A stretch of DNA of 64,000 nt from Selaginella moellendorffii. Its lineage: Eukaryota > Streptophyta > Lycopodiopsida > Selaginellales > Selaginellaceae. The position numbers and the translations under genes were made by a program. The stretch spans positions 1,404,854-1,468,853 of the forward strand of contig NW_003314283.1 in assembly GCF_000143415.4 (NCBI RefSeq), in the 5' to 3' direction. Under the pieces are notes generated by a model. It searched no databases. It was not told the DNA's origin and worked only from the letters and a program-made list of their open reading frames with translations. Shown piece by piece: positions 21,585-32,100 of this stretch; positions within the stretch are counted from its first letter, which is position 1; each line of letters begins with the position of its first letter.

Positions 21585-23026
21585 GTTGTGCAGGTTGTGA
21601 GCTCGGCCCAACAGTAGCTGTTAACGCCGTTTCAGCATCTGGGGGTGGCCACGCTCCTGCATACAGAGCTTGTGAGATAACATTTAAACTTAAAGTGCGT
21701 ACTCACCAGGTTCGCAGAGAAGATACTGTTTTTCTTTGGCAACTGTAATTATATGCTTCATTGAAGTCACCTCTTCAATGGAATTTGTCACCGCAACACA
21801 CGGGACACCCTTGAGTAGTGTGGCTCGAAAGAATAGTCCGCCGCAGTTGTACTCGACAACGCATTTGCCCTTGGAGTCGGAAGCAGGTGACCCACCCGCT
21901 ATTGCATTGAAGACCCAGCTGAGCATTTCCCATGCTGCACCTGGAGCTTTCTCTGGATTCGAAAGCTCCATAGCCGTCTTCAGTTCCTCAGGCACGGGTA
22001 AATTGACCTCCCTCAGATCAATTCGATCGGCCTTGTCGAACGAAGCTGGGAAGTCACTCCAGTCCCACTCTGCTGCAGGACCAATAACAAGGGCGAGTGT
22101 GAAGATGCAGACATTCGTCGGTATCTTCTTCTTAGCCATTATCCCATGGATCTCCCGCATCTCCTTGCCTTTCAACGGAGCCTTCACCTCGTTCAAGGCC
22201 TTCCAGAACTTGTGATAGGATTCGGAGTCGTAGATCATATAGTGGACTGAAGATTCCACCTCCGCAAGTCCCACCATTAAGTCAATGATGGAGCTGACTT
22301 CGTCTGCATGAGTGATCTCCTCGTTTGTGAAGTCCATCACACAAAAGATGTTCTTGACCTGCTCATCTCCGCGGGAAACGATGCTCCTCCACCTTTGATC
22401 CTCATCCGAATTCATGTATACCCGGTAAGGTTCTCGATAGGCCTCTGCTGCAGGGTTGAGCTGTTTCTGAAGCCGGCGGTCGACATCCCTCTTAATGAAA
22501 TTTGGATACTGAACTTCTCAGCTTTACTTTTCGTGGCATCCCGCAGCAGATCGATGAACTTGGGGGCCCCCTTAACGTACTTGTCGATATCTTCATTTGA
22601 CAACTCCAGCTCTTCCATCATCTCTTGCGTGGTGTCGATGCTCACCCTCTCCACGGCCACTTGCTCGAAGATCCAATCCTTCAATAGCGCACGAGCTCTC
22701 AGAGTCGTGCACAAGTCCTCATATGTCACAATATGGCCGGGAGTCATTTTGGTCTTGTTGAAGACTACCTCACCACGTAGAAGAGCATTAGTCACTGTCA
22801 GAAGGTCGTCGTTGTCTAGAGACCGCGAGAAACGCAAGGTGTCGAGCTTCAAATCATTGGGCTTCCGGCCATCCTCCACACCCATTGAGTTTAGCAACTC
22901 CCCGTCATGGTACCTCCTCAGGACATCTACCCATTTGTCAAAAACAACTTTTGTCGCGAGTAGAATGTTATGGATGCTGAGTGTGTCATTGACCCCCAGT
23001 GTTTTCGAGAGAAGACTCGAGAATTC

Positions 23027-23080
23027 CTGCAATGGAAATGGCGTGAGGCCACATGCTATGCCACATGCAACGAGGCTTAC
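23027..23080 (-). other. 54-bp intron carrying the element palindrome
   Basis: GTAAGC to TTGCAG on the minus strand; palindrome at 23,038-23,059. Its length is a multiple of three without a stop, so the frame reads through it, but removal gives A-T-S-A-W-Q-E-F-S-S-L-L. Confidence 0.7.
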
Positions 23081-24699
23081 CTGCCAGGCGCTAGTTGCTA
23101 GTGCACGTCCTTGTCCTGGTTTTTGTGGCTTCTTCAGTTGAACCCAGAGCTTCCGTGTTCGTGCCAATGTCTCGTGCAGACTCGATTTGTAACACGTTTC
23201 TTGCTTAACATTCTGCGCGTGGGAGATGTATATGATAGATCGGAGGGGTGAGTTGCCTTTTATCAGGCGGACAACTCTTGTCTTGAAGACTTTCTTCACC
23301 TCCTCGCCCACCATAATATCCACAACTATCTCTTGCATCGCCAAGCTAGAATGCTGCCCGGAGACGGCATAGAACCGGATGTTCTAATCGTCCAACACCT
23401 TCCTATTGATCAAGTCTGGAAACCTCGTCTCACCCTTCATTGTTCGGTAGTAGGGGATCACGTCTGCGATGTCGGGTGTTACTGGACTTGCCAGCATCTT
23501 CTGCTTCAGTTTCTCCACCCACTCATCAGATAGTAGCCTGTGGTTGTATTTGCTTTGGATGTCAATGTGGCTCACGTCAATTGTATATACTTTGTTGGAA
23601 TAGTAACAAGTACTATTATTTGCGACGATTTTTGCTGCCTCTTCTTGCTCTTTCTGCTCTTTGCGGCTCTTCTTTTTGGTGGGTGTAGTGTTCGAACCCG
23701 AGGCAATGGCATCACCGAGTAGCTTCTTTTTTGGAGCAGGAGAGTCGGACGTCGGCTTGAGCTTGACCACCCTTTTCTGCTTCGGGGTAGTTTCCAGATC
23801 GACCCCCTTCCCCTTCGCTTCGCGAACTGGAGTCACTCTCAACGGCTCAATGTTGGAATATAGTTTTTGAACATCGCCGTAGGTGAGGTCCGTGGATTCC
23901 ATGTGATCTTCATAGACCCGCAGCGTCTTTGAAATTGTGGGCCTCCTGGACAACCTCTCCCTAGCTCCCTCTAGGAATTCCTCATAGCCGCTACCCCCCT
24001 CCGGGAAGCCGCTAGGATGTGCAAGGTGGATCTTGAAGGCGGACGCTGTCTCTACCACAAGTGCCAGTCCATATTCTTGCATGGAACTGCATGGAGTGTC
24101 TGTCACTTGGATGAGGATCCCCATGCATTCTTTTCTCCCACCATCTGTGTTGTACAGCCTCAGATCCTCGCCTTCCATCCCGAAAGTCCAACTGATGAGC
24201 TCCTCCCCCTTCTCTGCATCCACATTGACAGTGGCTGGAAGAAGAACGCAATTCCTCGCCTGTTCAGAAATGCACAACAATTAGAGTTGACAGATGAAAA
24301 GCTAGCAGCTGGAAATAACGTGAGGCTACACGCCATTCACCACTGCATCAGATGTCTTGAGGCTGCATCCTAAGATGACGTGAGGCTACACGCCATCTGT
24401 AACCGGACTGCACTCGAGAGCCCAATTGGTGCATGCCAATGTTGCTACTGAATGGCATGTAGCCTCATGCCATTTTCTACTTGGCCTAAAAGACTTACCA
24501 TTTGAAGCCGAATGGAGGCGTGACAATCGAGGCCGAACTCGCTGGCAAATGTGCACTGTGTGTGCAGCAGATCGTAGCAGCAAGGCTACTCTGCCACTTA
24601 CAGTTGGAGAGTGGCGCTGAAATCTCCCGGGACGCCAAGTGGGTTGCGTGTGGGTGGTGGAGTGGGCGGCGGAGTTGGCGGCGAAGTTATAAATTGGGT

Positions 24700-24870
24700 G
24701 TGTCTTGAAGTGGACGCCGATGCACACGAGCGCGATGCGAGCGCGAGTGTGATGCAAGCGCGAGTGGACGCCGATGCACACGAGAAACCTGTAGAGAAGG
24801 TAGATGAGCGCGAATGTGAGCGTGATCGCGAGTGGGAGCGCGATGCGAGCGCGAGTACGAAGCAAAATGC
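24700..24870. repeat. GC-rich minisatellite, units of GCGAGCGCGAGTG and GACGCCGATGCACACGAG
   Basis: Short degenerate tandem units just upstream of the large minus-strand gene, possibly in its promoter or leader. The duplicated 18-bp unit is at about 24,713 and 24,764. Confidence 0.7.
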
Positions 24871-24879
24871 AAAACCTAA

Positions 24880-26945
24880 CCTCACACGCGCGAAATGTCA
24901 CGACGGTTGGTAATCCCGCAACGTCATCATTCCTCGGACTTGGGCGCCACCATTAATTTTTGGATCGCCGCGCGCATGCATGCACGTGAAATCCAAAAGA
25001 AATCCGCAACGTCATCATTCCTCGGACTGCATACACGCGAAATCCAAAAGAAAGATGATGATTGGGATATCATTTAATACCCTCGCTATATTTATACCAT
25101 GCATGATTGGATATTCCAAAGCATCTTGTATTTCCAAAAATGCCAGATGTTCAGCTAAATAAAGAATGGTATACAATGTCCTTCTTGATGACCCTGCAAA
25201 GAAGCATCTCGATCGGACACCACATGAGACCACACGAGCCTTATAATGTTTCAAGGGCATTTGCCATAGATCCGACCGTTATTTTGCTCCAAGATTCTAC
25301 AGTTTGGTGTGCATTGACCTTTCCATCGACACTGCAAAGGGACATCACAATCAGATGCGGGATCACAAGAAACCAACTTCACTAACTCTGGTTTCACCAA
25401 GATCTACGTAAGGAGTTATGAAATGAAAGGACCCTCTCTATTGAAATGTGTTTATGGTCCTAGGGGCATTGTGACATATCAAAGGATTTTGCATCAAGTT
25501 CTGTATTTGCATGTTTATCAAGCTACTAAATTGCTAAACCCTATACCCTCCCTAAATATGTGGCAAATGCTGCGTGAAGAAAGATGCCCTTTCTGGGCAA
25601 ATGCTGTAAGAGGCAGATGCCGAGCAGATGTATCTCAGGCTAGCGAAGGGGACAAACGAAAGCTAACTATAAACATGACGGGATGCAAATAGATTACTAG
25701 GCTAGTCTTGCGAAAATCAAAAACCATAATTGAAAACATTGAAAATGCAATAAAAAAGGTTTATAATATTTTTGAATTTTAAACAACCAAAGGAATGTAA
25801 GTAGGGCATGTGTTTGTAAGTTTAAAAATGCCTCAACCACTTAAATTCCCAAGTAAATAAAGTTGTTTCTATTTTTGGTACAGGTAAACTTTATAGCGTG
25901 TGGGCTCATGCAATTTTGAACCCAAAAATGCACCAAAAAATGCTCGACTAGCATTATTCTTTGAATGGCGTGTGGCCTTATATTGCCATAAATGGACGTA
26001 CACACAGCATAATTATTCCTTTACACGGCGAATAATCTTGGCACGGATCGCTGACATGACATAGCAAAGTTCGAATCACTGACATGGCACAGCTAGATCG
26101 AGGCAAGGACATGATGTGACAAAGTTCAACGTCCGACAGCAAAGTCTAGAAGCTACTCAGTTTGAAATTTGTCAGAGGAATTATAAGATCTAGTTTGTCA
26201 GAGGATTTGATGTGACGTTCAAGCGTGTGTTATTTTTGAATTCTCGAACTCATTCCTAGGTCTATCATTTTTGTGCGCCGTGTTCTTGGTTCCGCTGAGC
26301 GCAGTGAGCGCTGCTTGTGTAAGCGGCGTTGTGAGCTGTGGTTTATGCGTCTACGAGCGGTTGCGGCATTGCGAGCGCCATTGCGAGCGGCAGTTTATGC
26401 GAGTGGCAGTTTGTGCGAGCGGCGCTATGAGCAGTTGCGGTGGTGCGAGCGGCGCTACGGTACCACTAATGGTATGAGGGCTCATGCCATCTTGGGGATT
26501 GCAAGTTCATCACTAGCATATTGCCAATAGTTTCTTTACCTGCCTGTAGCTGTGTGTTTATCAAGATGGCATGAGGCCTTATGCCATCTTTGGCCCCTGC
26601 TAGCCTATTGCCATATTCCTTTTGCCTTGCTGCAACTGTATATATTTTTGTATGGGTGACTAGTCACGCACACAAAAATATATACAATTGCAGCAAGGCA
26701 AAAGGAATATAGCAACAGGCTAGCAGGGGCCAAAGATAGCGTGAGGCCTCATGCCATTAATGGTACCACTAATGGCATGAGGGCTCATGCCAATTTTGTG
26801 AATGCGAAATTTCACATGGGTGTCAATAGCATGTTTGAATAATGGCATGTGGCCTCATGCTATTGAGGTTGTTTGGTATGTTATGATTTAGGCCATTCTC
26901 TAATCATTTTTTGTATGGTCTTAACTTCTTTTCTGCACTTTCAGA
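24880..26945. other. Region between the two genes of the DNA element
   Basis: No supported gene. It holds a direct repeat at about 24,916 and 25,005 (CCGCAACGTCATCATTCCTC), a short unassigned open frame at 25,423-25,692, a GC-rich tract of GTGCGAGCGGC-like units at about 26,330-26,460, seven palindrome copies and the long hairpin. A 31-bp direct repeat (GGTACCACTAATGG...) at about 26,459 and 26,760 brackets the hairpin. It probably contains divergent promoters, but I cannot point to one. Confidence 0.55.
26566..26757. repeat. Long near-perfect inverted repeat (hairpin)
   Basis: Arms of about 86-88 bp at both ends, with a few mismatches (for example CTTTGGCCCCTGCTAGCCT opposite AGGCTAGCAGGGGCCAAAG), around a loop of roughly 20 bp near 26,655-26,675. 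Each arm ends in a copy of the 22-bp palindrome. Confidence 0.85.
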
Positions 26946-27937
26946 ATGGCCTCCGCAAGTGCGACGCATGTTCCCTCCGTGGATCTTAAGAACCGTGCTA
27001 CATGGATTCAGGCAAAGGTGTTTCTAAACAACCCCGAGGGGGAGGTGGTAGCTGAGGGCTTAGCCACAGTTGTCGATCCAAGAGATGCGGTTGCTAATCA
27101 AGAATTGGGCTGGGATGATATTGGAGTTGCGATTTTAGAGGTTGTTGACACAGAAGAAAACAGTTTGACTATTGGAAGCATTGTGCGGTGGAAATTGAGG
27201 CACTTAGTGTTTGAGAATGTGAAGGATTCACAATCAAACACCACTACAACTGATGACAGAACATCTCTTCATGGGAAAAGAAAGTACACCTTCCTAAAGC
27301 GCAGCCAAAGGGATCTGAGCAACGAACCGAAAAGGCAGAAAATGGCGATGGAGGTTCGAATGGTCTCGACAGTTGCTTGTTGCAAAAGGAGGTGCTGTCA
27401 ACATGCTGATTGGGATGCTATTGAATCAAAACTGAGTTTGAGGAACAAAGGGTTCAACAGGCAGCCCATGGGAACGACGGTACTCACAAAACCAGGGGTC
27501 ATGTTGTATATGGAGAGGCAATCTTCAAGAGGTTTGTCGAGACATGTAGCGAGCAGCAACCACATAAAACCCGCCTCTTGGAAGATGGAACTCGAGACAC
27601 CCAACGAGTTCTCCCTTCCATGTATACCAAGGGGGCCATATTGGAAGATGTGAATCGGGAACTCCAGAGTAATGGCTACAGGAAGCTGAGCCAATCTAGA
27701 TTTAGTAGATTGTGGAGCAACAGGTTCAGGGATGTGAGTATAGGAAAGTACTCCAGCTTTTCAAAGTGTGACGAGTGCACTGCTATCAAAATGGCTTTGT
27801 CGAAGAATTCTTGCATCGCTCAAGAGCGAGAGACGTTGGTTAGAAGGTGGCTCGACCACAACATCGAGCAGAGAAGCTGCAGGACTGCATATTATCATAA
27901 CTCTTCTTTAGCTTCAGATTCGGCTTGTTCACCTTGA
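26946..27937 (+). pseudogene. Transposase-like gene of the DNA element, frameshifted and 3'-truncated
   Basis: The ATG at 26,946 opens about 170 residues, with a Cys cluster C-C-K-R-R-C-C-Q near 27,380. Around 27,440 the homologous reading shifts frame (V-Q-Q-A-A-H-G-N-D then G-E-A-I-F-K-R-F) and continues to 27,937 with S-K-C-D-E-C-T-A-I-K-M-A-L and H-N-I-E-Q-R-S-C-R-T-A-Y-Y. The Cys cluster, the paired C-x-x-C and the Q-x-x-x-R-x-x-Y-Y helix resemble the region before the DDE core in some eukaryotic DNA-transposon proteins, but this is from memory of general patterns. After 27,937 only fragments (M-D-S-V-W-T-Q-S-H-R) remain before the right terminus, so the catalytic core is missing or ruined. 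Confidence 0.5.
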
Positions 27938-28100
27938 CAATGAGATTTATTATACAACCAGATGGACTCAGTCTGGACACAAAGTCACCGCGCTAGTCAC
28001 CATGCCCCAGATATGTCTAGCCCCTGGACAAAAAACATATAATTTCACGTCATTTTCAAATACTTGAAAATTTGTACCTAGTCCCATTTTACTGAATAAA

Positions 28101-28124
28101 TCCCACTTTAACGAAATAGAGCTT
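28101..28124 (-). repeat. Right terminal inverted repeat of the DNA element
   Basis: Partner of 17,763-17,786, followed directly by the ATGG duplication. Confidence 0.9.
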
Positions 28125-28128
28125 ATGG

Positions 28129-29129
28129 GTACTTTCCCCGCCTTCCGCCTTTGGGTGCTCTAGCCATGGGCTTAGAGCGAGGTTCCATTGAGCCACACCA
28201 GGTATCCAAGTAGGTAGTGCCACCCACACTTGGACTGGGAGCATTGGTCAGTCGATCTCCACGGGGGAACTAGAGCCGACTCTTGACACTTCACCAAGCT
28301 ACCCCGCTTGTTGTCCGAATCCCCCTTAGTTTGGGACTCCCCGGGGGCCAGTCCCCCCCCCCCCCCTGGGTAGGCCCTCCCGGGGCCAAAAGGCCCTTTC
28401 CGGGCCAAATGGGCTCCAGGGGGTTCCAACCCCCCCCATTTCCCCTAAAAAATTTTGGGAACCCCCGGGAGCCCCCCCCCCCCCCCCCCCCTTGGGGGAC
28501 GATCGCTTTGGGCTTTCACCCAACTGCCTGTATTAGTATTCGGACTCGGACTCGGGCTCGAACTCGGACTCGGACTCGGTCTCGGTCCCAGTTTCGGACT
28601 CGAACTCGATCTCGGTCTCGGTCTTGGCCTCAGTCTCGGTTTCGGTCTCGGTTCCATCTCAGACTCCATCTCGGACTCCATCTCGGGTCCATCTCGGGTC
28701 CATCTCGGACTCCATCTCGGACTCCATCTCGAGTCCATCTCGGGTCCATCTCGGACTCCATTTCGAGTCCATCTAGGGTCCATCTCAGACTCCATCTCGG
28801 GTCCATCTCGGACTCCATCTCGGGTCCATATTGGACTCCATCTCGGACTCCATCTCGGACTCCATCTCGGGTCCATCTCGAGTCCCATCTCGGACACTTC
28901 CACGTGTCATGTGTTTGGTCCTTTTGGGTCCCTTTTTGGAGCCTTGCTTATTGCTCACTTCGTGCTCGTTCCTCGAGCACTTTGTTAGGAGTTCCACTCC
29001 CACTCTCGACCTTTTCAAGTCGGAGCTTTTTAGTCCAAACGTGTTACGTTCGTTTGGTTTTCGCTTCGGCCTCCACCACATGGCACCCTTCTGGCTCCAC
29101 TTTGGGGCCTAGGGATTTTGTGTCTCACA
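28129..29129 (-). repeat. Left LTR of the nested element, second part
   Basis: It continues the LTR interrupted at 17,762 and matches 34,293-35,306, ending TCTCACA. The piece at about 28,330-28,500 departs from the other LTR in a homopolymer-rich way that looks like poor base calling. Confidence 0.85.
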
Positions 29130-32100
29130 ACTCCACCACCCATAGACGAAGTTCGATGTCCTCATTGAACGGTAAACCCTCTTATAAAGTAACATCCGCA
29201 TGTATTACCAGTTCCATCCTTGGCACTCAGCCAATATTTGTCTATGGTTTGACACCAAAGGCTCACCATGCCTTGTCCATCCTCTAAGGAGCAGAGTCTC
29301 TCCAACATAGAGACTCATTCGGCCACCTGAGGTGGTTTGCTCCCTTTTATTGGTTCAGTTCTCGCTAAACCCTTTAGAGACATCGTCTCTAACTCAATTC
29401 CACTACTCATTCTCGAGTAGTCTCAGATTCTATCGACATAACCTTTGCACTTTGGAACGTTTACTTTTGACTTCTTGAAGTCAATTTCCTAGGTGTCTCC
29501 GACAGCTTCCATTGCACATATTGTGCAAGTCCACTTCCCTATCCTAGGAAGTTCTCTACTTGAGGGCACCATCATCCTCTTTTCTATTTTGTGCCACCCT
29601 TGGCACTACGTTCCAATTATCATCATTTGTGCCAGAGCTGTCCACAGCCCTATCTTTTGGCTACTTTGCCGCTCCTCACTTGGAGCTTTTACTTTGCCAA
29701 ATTGGAGCACTTGGGAATCTAACCTTGGAAGTCCACTTACTTTCCCACAATCCATTAGTATTAAACACATTAGTGTTCTTTGGCTAACTTTGCCATTTGG
29801 ATTCCTCCCATTAAATTCTATGGCCCAAACTTGGCCACTAGTCTTTTGCTCCTATCCATTAATTGTTGCATCAAGCAACAAAGGATCACTACCTCCTTCC
29901 TTGAGGTATTCTTTTGGTTTCATGGCAAAGCTCCACTTTGCCAAGTCCAGAGGGTGCTCACCCCTAGTAGGTCTCTTTAGCAACTTCTGCTATGGGCCCC
30001 TTCCACGGCCCAACATTGTGACCCTCTCATAGGTCCTTTCTAGAGACTACTATCTTGAACTCACAATACCATTGTATCATCGTAGATCTAGGTGTCCTTC
30101 CCACTTGGTCACCTTGACCAAGCCACACCATTATCAATAGTTCAAACCAACGCTTTGAACTAGGAACCTTGTTCCTTAACCTCAAAAGGACCTCATCCTT
30201 GTTTAGCCATACGATCACCTAGTGATCTAATCTTGACACCTTAACAGGTTTGCCAATAGGTACTAGGTCTCCCAGACCTTTAACTTGTTGACTATGACCT
30301 CGGGGGCATCCCCCACACTTGGCGGTGTGCCCAAGCTAGCCCTTCCGGCCAAGGGTCCATAGCAACTGAGACTGGGTGTCCCCATCTCATTCACCACGTC
30401 CTTGGTGCCTGGCGGTGTGCCCAAGCCAGTCTCCTCACTGAGAGTCCATGACCACCGAAATATGAGTGTCCTCATATTCCAAACCATCACCACGCCCTAG
30501 TGATTTGGGACTCGAACCCAAGCACTAGAGGGTCGGGACTCGAACCCAACCTCCGTATATGCATCTACGGATGGCATCACACCGGATGCCTGGCATGACT
30601 CCCCACGCCGGTGCACCAACTTATATTTAAAGCGCGTTACAGATCACAGCTTAGGAACCTAATTCCTCTACACTGCCAAGTCCTCTCACTTGACATGTTT
30701 TGTGATCATGCATAGACTCTTCCATGCTCGGCCCCCTGGGCCACCCCTTTGAAGTTGGCTCCTTCAACTAGGGTATTCGTTCCCCCCGACTTGCCAATCT
30801 CACTTAGCAAGTCATTTGGCCATCGTAACATGGTTCATGCATAAGTGTGAAAGTCCTTAACCATCGACTTTCGTTTAAAGCCCTCTCTTTGAACACTCGG
30901 GAACTACTTCCCCAATCTTGATAGCCTTGCCTCATGGCCAGCTTCAAGACCACACTTCTGCTATGCCACTCTAATTTTGCGCATCCTATGAACCATTTAC
31001 ACTTGGCTAGTTAGGTACTTATCTACCTAGGGGAATGTTCAAGGAACTCTATTCCTTGGCTTGCTAAAGTCTCTCCTTTCGCAAGCTTTCCAATTACCAT
31101 ATAATCTAACATGGACAATTCCATGTTTTAGACTCTCCATGGCATCCCGGTCGCTAGTAACAACATGTTTGAGCACCCACTTGATTTTCCACTCCCAACT
31201 TGCATAACCACCCTTGGTCATGCTTATCAATTCCTATGGTTTGGTTTTATCTCTATACTACTTGCCTTTTGGCCTCATACATTTCCTTTGGTTATTCTCC
31301 TCCAGACTAGGAGGATAGCTTTGCACATTTTACCATGCCTTAGCAAGTATTCTTAGGGATGAACCTACCTGATAGCCTAGGGAGTGGTTCTTCAATCTTG
31401 GGCATGCTCACCTTATAATCCCACACATCGGGATTAATATTGTTGCTTATGGGCCTTTATATGCCCATCACTAGCCTTGCCAAAATTCCATTTTTGACTT
31501 TATCCAATTCGGGTAAACAATCTTTTCCTGTCTCCACAACCTTGGACATTTGGATAGCACCTACTATCCATCATTCACTAGGGACTTAGTCCCTTGGGCC
31601 TTATCTATTGCTCTTGCGACACGAAACACCACCTCTTGGTGTTCTAGAATGTTTGGGTGTCCCAATTATGGCTTCCTGACAATGAGCATTCTCGTTTACA
31701 ACATTGACTTACTATATCGCAACATAAGCAATTTATCCCCTGTAAAGGTATATCTAACTTCCTTATGCTATTAAGAAGTTTTGGGTAGCTACTTTTTACC
31801 CATTTAACCAATTATCTTGCACGTCTTGCTTAGTTGCCCCATAGTTGTCAAGTTCTACAACTCATTGCTTGGTGCTTCCACACCTCCATCATTGTTTTCG
31901 TCACCACACTCTACCACATGCCTTCCAGCTTTAGGCTATGCCATTCCCATTTCCGTTGGGATTCCCTTTGGCAAGGGGTTCTTATAAACCCATTAACATA
32001 ACCTCAAGGTATCACACTTTGGCACATTTGGTGTCTCCACACCATTGGCCCCACAAGCCTATCCTTATGACACTACTTATTAATGTCTAGGTCTTTGCCA

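Larger units (their letters stand above)
18230..24500 (-). pseudogene. Large multi-exon transposon gene: ParB-like region, possible methyltransferase-like motif, acidic linker, FCP1-like phosphatase domain
   Basis: Exons read from 24,280 down to 18,230. The N-terminal part (24,280-23,385) includes I-D-I-Q-S-K-Y-N-H-R-L-L-S-D-E-W and continues after an in-frame TAG (about 23,382) with F-Y-A-V-S-G-Q-H-S-S-L-A-M, a pattern like ParB/Srx nucleases (G-x-H-R-x-x-A). A frameshift near 22,520 separates this from 22,500-21,707, which contains C-V-V-E-Y-N-C-G-G-L-F-F-R-A, possibly a SAM-binding loop. Small Lys/Glu-rich exons, then an Asp/Glu run (about 20,030-20,190), lead to the last exon (19,082-18,230). 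That exon has F-D-L-N-G-V-L-F, V-W-T-S and I-L-I-I-D-D-S-P as in FCP1/SCP phosphatases, although the second catalytic Asp is Asn. At least 14 short introns (38-58 bp) are visible. Treating it all as one gene is inference; two adjacent genes are possible. Stops make this copy non-functional. Confidence 0.65.
18159..26863. repeat. Dispersed 22-bp palindrome family (at least 22 copies)
   Basis: Consensus half-sites are ATGGCRTGNGG / CCNCAYGCCAT, often with AGGCCT at the centre. Copies start at 18159, 19236, 19311, 20532, 20687, 20823, 21081, 21216, 21312, 21417, 21558, 23038, 24315, 24375, 24452, 25893, 25965, 26469, 26566, 26736, 26772 and 26842. Nine lie in introns of the minus-strand gene, three just upstream of it, two inside its coding repeats (as A-E-M-A-C-x-H) and seven between it and the plus-strand gene. 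I found none outside the DNA element. They may be protein-binding sites of the element, hairpin-forming sites, or marks of a shared intron origin. Confidence 0.85.
17763..28124. mobile_element. 10.4-kb terminal-inverted-repeat DNA transposon, superfamily not recognised
   Basis: The ends are 24-bp inverted repeats (17,763-17,786 and 28,101-28,124) with one mismatch, beginning AAGCT and ending GTTAAAGTGGGA. ATGG flanks both sides (17,759-17,762 and 28,125-28,128), and the uninterrupted partner LTR has a single ATGG at that position, which fixes the insertion site exactly. The cargo is a large degenerate minus-strand gene and a decayed plus-strand transposase-like gene near the right end. A 22-bp palindrome is dispersed throughout, and there is a hairpin of about 190 bp at 26.6 kb. 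A 4-bp target duplication and long coding content fit several cut-and-paste superfamilies; I could not assign one. It is the youngest layer of the nest. Confidence 0.85.

Noticed and set aside
28283-29287. 334-codon plus-strand frame rich in Arg/Ser/Thr
   Set aside because: It runs across the LTR minisatellite and the suspect homopolymer stretch and ends past the LTR; the other LTR does not keep the frame.
29493-30032. 179-codon plus-strand frame in the nested LTR element
   Set aside because: Antisense to the element's own direction, hydrophobic chance composition, no retroviral motif.
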